In this document: positions 15,059 through 23,183 of the stretch, in pieces
Position numbering within the stretch: the stretch's first letter is position 1
How the letters are laid out: each line of letters begins with the position of its first letter
Source of the DNA: a bacterium HR15
GTDB taxonomy: Bacteria; Armatimonadota; Fimbriimonadia; Fimbriimonadales; GBS-DC
Assembly: GCA_002898555.1 (NCBI GenBank)
Contig: BEHR01000030.1
Span: forward strand, 1-50,465
Direction: 5' to 3'
Length of the DNA: 50,465 nt
Notes under the pieces: generated by a model
What the model was told of the DNA's origin: nothing
The model's input: only the letters and a program-made list of their open reading frames with translations
Databases searched by the model: none
Program-made: the position numbers and the translations under genes

Positions 15059-15114
15059 TCCCCAACAGCTCCGCGCATACGCACCGTGTTGATTCCGCAA
15101 CCGTTAAGATAGGG

Positions 15115-15120
15115 TAGACT
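15115..15120 (+). promoter_or_regulatory. Candidate -10 box of the YfhO-like gene
   Basis: AGGGTAGACT carries a TAGACT box 13 bp before the ATG at 15134. It matches the GGGTA(N)A(N)T short-leader pattern seen elsewhere, and no ribosome site is visible between box and start. Confidence 0.4.
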
Positions 15121-15133
15121 CGCGTGATGAGCG

Positions 15134-17491
15134 ATGGAGGGCACTCGGAGCCGTTTTGGGAGCTGGATGCTGATGGTCGGCATCTGGTTACTGATGCATG
15201 GACGCCTGTTGACGGGTGAGCTGTACTGGGGCGATGTAGGCATCTATTTCTATCCGATGTGGGAGTTCGTGCGCCGTTGCCTGTTGCAAGGTGAATTGCC
15301 CTTCTGGAACCCCTATATTAACGGAGGACAACCCTTGATTGGCAATCCACAGATGGGTGTTTTCTATCCCCTCACACCTCTACTGCTGTGGTTGCCTACT
15401 GAACGATGGTTGAGCTTGATGACCGCCCTGCATCTTCTCTGGAGTGGGGTCGGGATGATGCTTTGGCTGCGTGCGCTGGGTTGTAGTCCGCTGGCAAGCG
15501 CGTGGGGCGCATGTGCTTGGATGGGATGCACGGCAGTGGTTGCACGGGCACAATTTCCGCCGTTTTTAATGAGCATCGGATGGTATCCGTGGGTGCTGTG
15601 GGGTGTGGAGCGCGTGTGGCAGCAGCCGGGGTGGCGTTATGCGCTTTGGCTTGCGGGGATTGGCGCCCTTTGTATCATGGCAGCGCACCCGCAAAGTGCC
15701 TATATGATTGCTCTTGCCGCCGCGCTTTATACAGGTGTGCGCGCGTGGCAAGCAACCAACCCCCGTATCCCGTCCCGTTCCTCTTTAGATGGGGAGCCCG
15801 ACACCAAGGAGGAAGGAATGCCTCCCGCCGGGCCCCTGCAGGTCGCATGGCTATTGTTTGGGGCGATGCTCGCGCTGGGCTTAAGCGCAATTTATTGGCT
15901 ACCCGCCAGTGCTATCGGTGCGATTTCCAACTACAGTCAGATGCACATCGGCGAGGCAGAGCGATTCCGATGGGATATTTTGCATCTCGGTGCGCTGGTT
16001 TATCCTTTCCTGTGGGGTAATCCGATGGGCTTGTATGTGGCGAAGGGGAATTACTGGGAAGCAACGGCGTATATCGGCACGGTGCCGCTGTTGCTTGTTC
16101 CTTTCGCCTTAGGGCGAGGTGAGCAATCGCGCTTGCGCTGGGGGCTGGGGCTGATTGCGTTGCTAATGGCATGGCTTGCGCTGGGCACGCAGGGCGGTCT
16201 GTACACGCTGGCATTCTCTATGTTACCTGGCATGCGCATGTTTCATGACCCTGCCCGCTGGCTACTAATTACCTGCCTTATGGCAGCAGCACTCAGCGCG
16301 TTCGGCTACGATCGCTTTACACACTCCATGCCACTCGCTACTCGCCACCTGCCATTCACCACTCGCCTTTTACCCTTTATGTTGGGCTGTTTGCTTTTGC
16401 TGATTCTTCCTGTGACGCGCATCGGCGCGGACTGGCAGCGTGGTTTCATCACTCCTCGTGCGCGTGAGGATTATCCGCAGCCTTCTGTGGAGCAGATGCT
16501 TCAGGTGGCGCGGCGAGGCTGGCAGCAGGGTGCGCTCTGCTTGGGCGCGTCGATCGGGCTGTTGGGGCTGGCATGGTGGTTACCGCGCCGGCGTGCCCTG
16601 ATGCTTTGGTTGGGCTTTGTGCCTCTGCAGCTCTATGTGGTTGCTTGCACACTCCCTGTTGCCTCGTGGGGCAGCTGGGCGCAGGCAAAGCGTGTGATGC
16701 ACGCGCCAAATGGACGCTGGTGGTATCCCCGGACCTATGACGGTTGGCGGCGACATATCTCCTATCTCACTTATGCGGATACTAATCCGCAACAGATGGT
16801 TCAGGCGTGGATTCCTAACTTGCCGATGGTTCTGCCTGCTTCTGTGTGGGGCGCGTATGAGCCGCTTGTGCCACAGCGCGTGAGTCGCATGGAGCATGCC
16901 CTTTATCGGGCACGCCCTGAGCAACGGGCACGCTGGCTCAAAGCACTGGGCATTGAATGGTTGGCAACTCTGGAGGGCGCGATTTCTGCCAAGCCGATGT
17001 CTGTGCGTTTCGAACGGCTTGCCCCACCTTGCGCAACGGCACAGATTGTGGCGCACGCTGCGCCTGTGCGTGATTTCGGCGAGATGCTGCGCCGGTTCCG
17101 TCGTGAACCTGTGGATCCATGCGAGCGCGCGCTGGTGGAAGGTTTGCCGCGCGAAGTGCGTTCGGGTGGTGGGCATGTCCAGCAACTGGAGCGTGGGAAT
17201 GCCTCGTTAAGTCTGCAAGTGGAGTGCCCTCATGCGGCAGTGCTCATCGTGCGGGAGACGCTGTTGCCTGGCTGGCGGGCGTGGATCGATGGCAAGCCTG
17301 TGCCTCTGTTCTATGCCAATGGTGTTCATCGCGCCTTGCTGGTTCCTGCAGGTCGCCATGAGGTGCAGATGCGCTATCGACCACCGCGCTGGGAGGCAGG
17401 GCTATGGATTTCTCTCATGAGCCTTGTGGGATGGCTCGTAGGTCTTTGGATCAGCGGCTTGGGAACCAGGCAGGAGAGTTCCACCGTCTGA
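15134..17491 (+). CDS. YfhO-family polytopic membrane protein
   Basis: This 785-residue protein has about a dozen membrane helices. The first extracytoplasmic loop carries the family signature (GDVGIYFYPMWEFVRR, then LPFWNPYINGGQPLIGNPQ), characteristic of YfhO-like GT-C fold proteins. These are thought to move sugars or modify teichoic acids and lipoproteins at the outer face of the membrane. The C-terminal soluble part includes ETLLPGWRAWIDGKPVPLFY, also typical. The start is the first ATG after an in-frame TGA and lies 13 bp from a -10 box. Two stretches look inserted in frame, at about 15750-15835 and 16320-16375; the second is low complexity. The gene is followed after 16 bp by two FHA-domain genes and is likely cotranscribed with them. 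Confidence 0.85.
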   Translation: MEGTRSRFGSWMLMVGIWLLMHGRLLTGELYWGDVGIYFYPMWEFVRRCLLQGELPFWNPYINGGQPLIGNPQMGVFYPLTPLLLWLPTERWLSLMTALHLLWSGVGMMLWLRALGCSPLASAWGACAWMGCTAVVARAQFPPFLMSIGWYPWVLWGVERVWQQPGWRYALWLAGIGALCIMAAHPQSAYMIALAAALYTGVRAWQATNPRIPSRSSLDGEPDTKEEGMPPAGPLQVAWLLFGAMLALGLSAIYWLPASAIGAISNYSQMHIGEAERFRWDILHLGALVYPFLWGNPMGLYVAKGNYWEATAYIGTVPLLLVPFALGRGEQSRLRWGLGLIALLMAWLALGTQGGLYTLAFSMLPGMRMFHDPARWLLITCLMAAALSAFGYDRFTHSMPLATRHLPFTTRLLPFMLGCLLLLILPVTRIGADWQRGFITPRAREDYPQPSVEQMLQVARRGWQQGALCLGASIGLLGLAWWLPRRRALMLWLGFVPLQLYVVACTLPVASWGSWAQAKRVMHAPNGRWWYPRTYDGWRRHISYLTYADTNPQQMVQAWIPNLPMVLPASVWGAYEPLVPQRVSRMEHALYRARPEQRARWLKALGIEWLATLEGAISAKPMSVRFERLAPPCATAQIVAHAAPVRDFGEMLRRFRREPVDPCERALVEGLPREVRSGGGHVQQLERGNASLSLQVECPHAAVLIVRETLLPGWRAWIDGKPVPLFYANGVHRALLVPAGRHEVQMRYRPPRWEAGLWISLMSLVGWLVGLWISGLGTRQESSTV

Positions 17492-17507
17492 TGAATTGAG
17501 ACTCGCT

Positions 17508-18749
17508 ATGCGAACGGTCTGGCTGTATGTTCTCGTCATGATACTGACCCTTGGTGGGTTTGGGCAGCCATCGCAACCTCCTGCAGGCAAGCCTCCAACG
17601 CCCCCGGCGCAAGAGCAAAAGCAGCCACCTGCTCCGCGCGAGGTTAAGTTGGAGTTCAAAGTTGAAGGGGAGCGATGGTGGTGGGCGGAGGATGCGCAGG
17701 GTAACCCACTGAGTATTCCACAAAAAATAGGCGAGGAGAAAGTGACCATAAAGCTGCCTGAAGGTGCAGCGACCCTCTGGGTGCTGGATAGCAAAACGGG
17801 CAATCTGGCGCGTTTCGCGGTCAACGAGCTGAAGGATACGCTCACCGTTGGCTCGGACGATTGGACACATGTGGCGCGGCTGCAGGTGAATGTGCGTGCG
17901 CAGGAGCGTCCCGTCGCGACCGCTCTGGTGAGCCTGACCGATAAGACTGGCAAGCGTCACACCCAAGTGTTGGAGCCAACTGCGGAGGGGATTTTGATTT
18001 TTGAGCGGGTGCCGCTGGGAAAGGTCACCGTGGAGGCACGTTATGGCGACGAGCAGAAAGTGACTCAGGAGGTGCGCCTGAAAGCCGAGCGTGACGAGCG
18101 CGTGCCAGTGCTGAATCTGACGCTAAGCGGGGAGGTCGCCACCGTGACCCCACCGAAAGCCTCTGAACAGGAGCAAGCGCCCACAGGCAGTCGCATCGGC
18201 GCAATCGTGATGTTTCTACTCGCGTTGGCGTTGGCGATAGGGGTGCTTGTGTTGCTGGTGCGCCTTGCCCTGCAAAAAGAGAAGCCTCTGACCGAGACAA
18301 TGCAGAAGTTAGGCGTAGAGCTACCTCAGGTGGACACAGGGGGTGCAACCGCAACAGCGGTCGCCACCACCCCTGCATCCTCTGAACCTGACTTGCCGCC
18401 TCTGGAAACGGCAGGCGTTGCGCCTACTGCCACGCCTCTCTCCACCACCGTAAGTGCAATCCCCACACGGTTAGTCGGCTTGCAAGGCGCCTATGCCGGA
18501 CAGGTGTTCGAGATTAACGCCGATCTCATCACTATCGGGCGGGAGGCAGGTAACGACATCGTGCTGGAGCAAGAAATCACCGTTAGCCGTCGCCATGCGC
18601 AACTTATTCGTCAGAATGGCGAGCTCATGGTGCAGGATCTGGGCAGCACGAACGGCACTTTTGTCAATGGGCAGCGCATCAGTGGGGTGACCCCGCTGCG
18701 CGTGGGCGACACGGTGCAGTTCGGTATGGCGAGTTTCCGAGTGGAGTAG
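17508..18749 (+). CDS. Exported FHA-domain membrane protein
   Basis: This 413-residue protein has an N-terminal signal peptide, a Pro/Gln-rich linker and a beta-rich extracytoplasmic region up to about residue 220. One membrane helix follows (IGAIVMFLLALALAIGVLVL), then a Thr/Ala/Pro-rich linker and a C-terminal FHA domain. The FHA residues are present: TIGREAGNDI, SRRHAQL, DLGSTNGTFVNG. FHA domains bind phosphothreonine, so the protein could carry a phosphorylation signal at the membrane. The topology puts the FHA domain in the cytoplasm. The ATG at 17508 starts the signal peptide best; a TTG four codons earlier is the alternative. No Ser/Thr kinase gene lies nearby. The start is 16 bp from the YfhO-like gene and the stop 2 bp from the second FHA gene. 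Confidence 0.8.
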   Translation: MRTVWLYVLVMILTLGGFGQPSQPPAGKPPTPPAQEQKQPPAPREVKLEFKVEGERWWWAEDAQGNPLSIPQKIGEEKVTIKLPEGAATLWVLDSKTGNLARFAVNELKDTLTVGSDDWTHVARLQVNVRAQERPVATALVSLTDKTGKRHTQVLEPTAEGILIFERVPLGKVTVEARYGDEQKVTQEVRLKAERDERVPVLNLTLSGEVATVTPPKASEQEQAPTGSRIGAIVMFLLALALAIGVLVLLVRLALQKEKPLTETMQKLGVELPQVDTGGATATAVATTPASSEPDLPPLETAGVAPTATPLSTTVSAIPTRLVGLQGAYAGQVFEINADLITIGREAGNDIVLEQEITVSRRHAQLIRQNGELMVQDLGSTNGTFVNGQRISGVTPLRVGDTVQFGMASFRVE

Positions 18750-18751
18750 GC

Positions 18752-20146
18752 ATGATTCAGAAACTGCTCTATCTGCTGGTGTTCGGTGCGATAGGTGGGC
18801 TGTTGGCGTGGGCGGTGATGGAGCCTTTCACGACCGATAATCCCACTCGCCATGCGGATTGGGGGCATTTGACCCTGTTCGGGCTGGTATCGGGCGGGTT
18901 CATCGGCGCACTGATCGGTTTTGCCAGCGGTTTGTCGTTGGGCACCTCGGCGCATGCGCAGCGCGGCTTGTTGTTGGGTGCGCTGGTGGGGCTGCCGGGT
19001 GGCTTGTTTGGCATCTATTTTGGGCAGATAACTTTCTCGGCGCTGGGGACCACCTTGCCGTTTATTGGCATCATCATCGGGCGCATACTCGGTTGGGGCT
19101 TGTTCGGCATGTTTGTGGGTATGGCGGAGGGAGTGGTAGGACGGTCGTGGAAGCGTATTCGGCAAGGCGCAATCGGCGGGGCGATTGGGGGCGCATTGGG
19201 CGGCGCGTTATTCGATGCGCTGGCGTTCACTATCGGCGGCGCGTTTGGCACCGCTCTGCGTGCGGAAGGCGAGGCGGGTGCGGTTTCACGCGCCGTCGCG
19301 CTCGTGTTGATGGGGGCTGGCATTGGTCTCTTTATCGGCTTGCTGGAGCTGGTCTCGCGTCAGGCATGGGTGCGTGTCCTCTATGGGCGCAATGAAGGCA
19401 AAGACTACCCTATCGATCGCTCCGGCGCGATTATCGGACGCGATGAGCTGGCAGATGTGCCACTGCGTGGTGATCCGCAGGTTGCACCGCGCCACGCTGA
19501 GATATTGATTGTGGGCGGGCAGTACCTGCTTGTACCTCATGCACCTGTGCAGGTGAATGGTGCGCCGGTCAGCGGACAGGTTGCGCTGGATGATGGTGAC
19601 CAGCTGCAAATAGGTTCTTTCCAGTTGATGTTTCAGTTGCGTGCGGGCGCGTCGGTGCGCGCTGTGCGGGATATCGCGCGTGCGCCGTTGCCGCCCCCCC
19701 CACCTGTGCCTGTCGGCAGCTGCCCTTACTGTGGTCAGCCGTATGACCCCGTCACGGGTGCGTGTGCTTGCTCCCTGCCTGGAGCGACAGCGACTGTTCC
19801 GAGCAGTGGCACTTTCACACCGATGTCCACCTTCCCCGGCGCAGTCACTGTCGTCACGACCGCATCGACCACACTCGTGGGGCTCGACGCGGTGGTATCC
19901 GGGATGCGTGTTGTTGTGCCCCCCACAGGGCTGAAAGTAGGGCGCGAGGCAGGCAACGATCTCATTATCCCTGACCCGACTGTCAGCCGACGCCATGCCC
20001 GCATCCTAATGGAGGGTGGGACCTTGGTTCTCTATGACGAGGGCAGCACGAACGGCACCTTTGTGAATGAGCAGCGTGTTGTTCGCCAGCCGCTCAAAGC
20101 CGGCGATGTGGTGCGCTTCGGAAAAGTGCGGTTCAGGGTCGAGTGA
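18752..20146 (+). CDS. Membrane protein with two FHA domains and a zinc ribbon
   Basis: This 464-residue protein has six or more Gly-rich hydrophobic segments in residues 1-205, with glycine-zipper text such as GGAIGGALGGALFDALAF. A first FHA-like domain follows, then a four-Cys ribbon (CPYCGQPYDPVTGACAC) and a C-terminal FHA domain (KVGREAGNDLII, SRRHARI, DEGSTNGTFVNE). The first FHA domain is degenerate: the Ser of the SxxH motif is replaced (QVAPRHAEI), so phosphopeptide binding there is doubtful. It starts 2 bp after the previous FHA gene and is surely cotranscribed. The pair probably works together at the membrane. A strong terminator follows. Confidence 0.8.
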   Translation: MIQKLLYLLVFGAIGGLLAWAVMEPFTTDNPTRHADWGHLTLFGLVSGGFIGALIGFASGLSLGTSAHAQRGLLLGALVGLPGGLFGIYFGQITFSALGTTLPFIGIIIGRILGWGLFGMFVGMAEGVVGRSWKRIRQGAIGGAIGGALGGALFDALAFTIGGAFGTALRAEGEAGAVSRAVALVLMGAGIGLFIGLLELVSRQAWVRVLYGRNEGKDYPIDRSGAIIGRDELADVPLRGDPQVAPRHAEILIVGGQYLLVPHAPVQVNGAPVSGQVALDDGDQLQIGSFQLMFQLRAGASVRAVRDIARAPLPPPPPVPVGSCPYCGQPYDPVTGACACSLPGATATVPSSGTFTPMSTFPGAVTVVTTASTTLVGLDAVVSGMRVVVPPTGLKVGREAGNDLIIPDPTVSRRHARILMEGGTLVLYDEGSTNGTFVNEQRVVRQPLKAGDVVRFGKVRFRVE

Positions 20147-20161
20147 GGCTTGCGGCGGAGC

Positions 20162-20196
20162 AGGCAGGCTCCCTATGTTGAGTAGGGAACCTGCCT
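20162..20196. terminator. Bidirectional terminator hairpin between FHA operon and flgE
   Basis: AGGCAGG-c-TCCCTA (20162-20175) pairs with TAGGGA-a-CCTGCCT (20183-20196) around a 7-bp loop. It sits between two convergent stop codons (20146 and 20205). T-runs are weak on both sides, so the call rests on stem strength and position. Confidence 0.7.
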
Positions 20197-20204
20197 CGAA
20201 GGGT

Positions 20205-21479
20205 TTATCGCTTCATGTTCACCACATCGGCAAGCAGCTCATCCACCACCGATACGATGCGCGTGTTGGCTTGGAAACCGCGCTGCGTCACGATCATGTC
20301 CGCGAACTCGGAGCCAAGATCCACATTGGATTGCTCCAGGTAGCCCGCGTTGATTTCACCCAGCCCAGCGGTGGCAGGCGCTCCGATCTGAGGCAGACCA
20401 GAGTTGTCGGTCTGTCTCCACATATTATTGCCTAACCGTTCCAGTCCCATTGGGTTAGGGAAGAGGGAGAGTGCGATACGCCCCATCGGACGGCTCAACC
20501 CGTTCGAGAAGATGCCCTGAATCGTGCCGTCGATGCCGATAGCAAACTCCTGCAGCGTGCCGGGTGGGAAGCCATCCTGGTAAACTGGCTGGATGACCGA
20601 ATCAGCGGCGAGGGAGGTGATTTGCGCCAGATCCAGCGTGACGGTGAAAGGGGGCGCGCCGTTGGTAGGGGTAATGGTTATCTCTTGCGTGGCACCGCCA
20701 ATCAGTTTGCCTGTGGCATCGAAGTAGAGGCGCGAGTTGCTCCCCGTGCTGAAGTCGCCTACCGAGGTGCTTCCTTCGACCGCGCTCCATTCCCACGACA
20801 TGATCGCGCCTGGAGGGGGAGAGCCTGCAGGTGGATTTTGCCGATTGGTGAAGGTAAGCGTGATGTCATGCGCGCCACCCAATGCGTCGTATACACGCAC
20901 CGTTGCCGAGAAGGTGTCTGTATTTGAGGCGTTTGCGTTCAAATTGCCCGTGTACTGGACGCGACTGGTTTGACGCACCGCTGCCTGTGACCCTACAGGG
21001 AACTGAAGCACTGAAGAGGCAGTGATGGCTTGATTGGTATCGATGAACCCACCGGGATCGGCTTTCCAACCCAGCACCTTCCAGCCTGTACCTCGATGAA
21101 CAAGGAAGCCGTTGGCATCCAGCGCAAACGCGCCATCGCGTGTGAACTGGATGTCGCGCCCGTTAGACAGCATAAAGAAGCCGTTGCCTTGGATAGCCAG
21201 GTCGGTGCTGCGTCCAGTTAGCTCCAGCGCACCTTGTAAGGGCATGATGTCGATAGCACCGACCTTTACCCCCAGCCCAACTTGCATCGGGTTCGTGCCG
21301 CCCAGCACGCCCGAAGGGCGACTGGCAGCACGCAGCGTTTGCGAAAGCAGATCCTGAAAATGCGCCCGTGCGCTCTTGAAGCCGACGGTGTTGATGTTCG
21401 CGATGTTGTTGCCAATCACATTCATTTTGATTTGGTGAGCCTTCAGACTCGCCACACCCGAAAGCATTGCTTGCCACAT
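20205..21479 (-). CDS. flgE: Flagellar hook protein FlgE
   Basis: The 424-residue product polymerises into the flagellar hook. The N-terminal rod/hook motif is clear (NVIGNNIANINTVGFKSARA), followed by FQDLLSQTLRAASRPSG and the family stretch STDLAIQGNGFFML. The C-terminal helix reads EFADMIVTQRGFQANTRI. The protein is exported by the flagellar type III apparatus, and no signal peptide is present or expected. The ATG at 21479 has AAGGAGG 8 bp upstream. It follows flgD by 13 bp. FlgE and other hook/rod proteins share the terminal motifs, but the length and neighbours point to FlgE. Confidence 0.92.
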   Translation of the reverse strand: MWQAMLSGVASLKAHQIKMNVIGNNIANINTVGFKSARAHFQDLLSQTLRAASRPSGVLGGTNPMQVGLGVKVGAIDIMPLQGALELTGRSTDLAIQGNGFFMLSNGRDIQFTRDGAFALDANGFLVHRGTGWKVLGWKADPGGFIDTNQAITASSVLQFPVGSQAAVRQTSRVQYTGNLNANASNTDTFSATVRVYDALGGAHDITLTFTNRQNPPAGSPPPGAIMSWEWSAVEGSTSVGDFSTGSNSRLYFDATGKLIGGATQEITITPTNGAPPFTVTLDLAQITSLAADSVIQPVYQDGFPPGTLQEFAIGIDGTIQGIFSNGLSRPMGRIALSLFPNPMGLERLGNNMWRQTDNSGLPQIGAPATAGLGEINAGYLEQSNVDLGSEFADMIVTQRGFQANTRIVSVVDELLADVVNMKR

Positions 21480-21492
21480 GGTTCCAACCTCC

Positions 21493-21867
21493 TTAGCGAA
21501 TGGTTTGAATCGCTTCGAACGGCACTTGCTGGTTGTCCACCCGCAGGTAGACACGACCGCCACTTATCTCGACCGCCTGTACCTTGCCGCTAACACGCAC
21601 ACCTGATGGCAGCACCGCTTCCACTTCGCGCCCAATCAGCGAGGACGCCTGAAAGGTGGTCAATATTTGCCCCATACGCTCCACGCCCTGGGCAGTGTTG
21701 AGTTGCGCCATCTGCGCAAGGAAATCGCGGTCTTTAACGGGATCAAGTGGGTTCTGCGAGGTGAGTTCAATAATCAGCAAGCGCAGGAACTGATAGGTGT
21801 CCAGCGCGGCGCGTGAGGACGCGCTCAACGATGAGTGGATACCCGATTGTACGGCGAGCACATTCAT
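21493..21867 (-). CDS. flgD: Flagellar hook assembly protein FlgD, short form
   Basis: FlgD caps the growing hook and guides FlgE assembly. This 124-residue copy has the conserved N-terminal part (FLRLLIIELTSQNPLDP, then DFLAQMAQLNTAQGVERM) and then VSGKVQAVEISGG and RVYLRVDNQQVPFEAIQTI. It lacks the tudor/FnIII-like half that brings many FlgD proteins to around 220 residues. Short FlgD proteins occur in other phyla, so it is probably complete. AGGAGG precedes the ATG. The gene lies between fliK and flgE. Confidence 0.88.
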   Translation of the reverse strand: MNVLAVQSGIHSSLSASSRAALDTYQFLRLLIIELTSQNPLDPVKDRDFLAQMAQLNTAQGVERMGQILTTFQASSLIGREVEAVLPSGVRVSGKVQAVEISGGRVYLRVDNQQVPFEAIQTIR

Positions 21868-21893
21868 GCTGGTTCCTCCTCAGGCAGAGTATT

Positions 21894-23111
21894 TCACGCC
21901 CATGCACTCCATTGCCCGAAGAGGTGGAGGCTGTCCGTAGCCATTAGAGGGCGTGGCGTAGGTTCAGAGTGGGGCAGGGGAGGCGGCGGAAAGTGCCGCG
22001 CTCGCTCAAATGCCCCTTGTGAACCCGTGTGGACTTCGAAATGCGCCAGTTGCAGCCCGCGTGAGGCTAACTGTTCACGCAGCTGTTGCACTTGTTGCTC
22101 CAGCGATTGACGAGTCAAGTCGCGCTCTGCTGTCAGCCAAGCGTGTACCGTGCTGCCTTCTAAACGAATGCGTATCTCCAGCGCACCCAGCTCAGGTGGC
22201 TCAAGGTGGAAATGTACCAATCGCTCCTCACGATGAATAACCAGCCGCTCGATCAGCTGGGCAATCTGTTCGTGTAGATGCGCGTCGTAAGAAACCGTTT
22301 GCGCTGCTGCTTGGTCCGCACCTGTTGGATGCGCTTGAGACAGATGAAGGGCAGGGTGGAACAACGGCTGTTCAGCAGGCAGCTTCGTTTCCACTTTCTG
22401 AAGGGCAACTGATTGGCTCTCTTTCCGAGGTCCTGGGGGGGCCTGAGAAAGCATCGCCCCGATGCCACCAGCATCCATCGCTACAGGCAAATCATCTGTA
22501 ATGCGCGAAATAATCAGGTTTTCATCATTTTCTTGAACATAAACTTCCACAGCGAACGGATTTGCTGGGGGTACAGCCGCTACAGGGTCTGGCTGTCCCT
22601 GTGATTCGCTTACCAATAAGTTAATGTTTATGGAATTTTCTTGAACTTTACTTAAATCATCTTTATAACTTCCAACAAAAATGAATTTATTGGTAATAAA
22701 CTCGACACTTGATTGCTTGATCGTGGCAGTGTGAGTTGAGAACATGGAGGCTGGGGAGCTTTGCGAAGCGTCTCCAGTCCTCAACAATAACTCCCTCCCA
22801 CCCTCAAGGAACGCGGGGATAGCTGCTGGCGTGCTGACCACCCCTACTAACGGGGAAGTGATCAGTGTAGTGCCTGAAGTAAGTAACAAGGCGGTAATAT
22901 CAGTTTGACCCGCCTCATCAACGATATTTGACGGCTTCCGTCCCCCAAAGGAATGGGCTTCGGGCACCCTGATAGAAGCCAATGATTCAGCAGGGTCACC
23001 TGTCAGCCTTAGCATCTGTGCGAAGTCCCCCTCGCTGATGGAAGCGTCCTGCATCGCTGGTGGTTTAAGCCCCTCCGGTGGTATGCTGTCTAAGCGATTG
23101 GCAACTACCAT
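21894..23111 (-). CDS. fliK: Flagellar hook-length control protein FliK
   Basis: This 405-residue protein sets hook length and switches export specificity. The C-terminal FliK domain is clear (LIERLVIHREERLVHFHLEP, then ELGALEIRIRLEGSTVHAWL). The first 280 residues are a variable, low-complexity linker, as is normal for the ruler part. Within it, 22600-22740 is markedly AT-rich against the rest of the gene (encoding EFITNKFIFVGSYKDD). It is the first gene of the minus-strand fliK-flgD-flgE cluster. The start has no strong ribosome site. Confidence 0.85.
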   Translation of the reverse strand: MVVANRLDSIPPEGLKPPAMQDASISEGDFAQMLRLTGDPAESLASIRVPEAHSFGGRKPSNIVDEAGQTDITALLLTSGTTLITSPLVGVVSTPAAIPAFLEGGRELLLRTGDASQSSPASMFSTHTATIKQSSVEFITNKFIFVGSYKDDLSKVQENSININLLVSESQGQPDPVAAVPPANPFAVEVYVQENDENLIISRITDDLPVAMDAGGIGAMLSQAPPGPRKESQSVALQKVETKLPAEQPLFHPALHLSQAHPTGADQAAAQTVSYDAHLHEQIAQLIERLVIHREERLVHFHLEPPELGALEIRIRLEGSTVHAWLTAERDLTRQSLEQQVQQLREQLASRGLQLAHFEVHTGSQGAFERARHFPPPPLPHSEPTPRPLMATDSLHLFGQWSAWA

Positions 23112-23183
23112 CAGGGGCTATTATCGGATAGCGTTGCTCCCTCTTTAGGGGGCAGGGAAGTGGGGAAGGGCACAGGACCTGTG

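Noticed and set aside
14910-15243. Longer proS start and a second minus-strand ORF ending in a GIRTPDLPLTRR-like peptide
   Set aside because: Both read antisense through tRNA-Thr. Peptides of this kind are a well-known false translation of tRNA genes.
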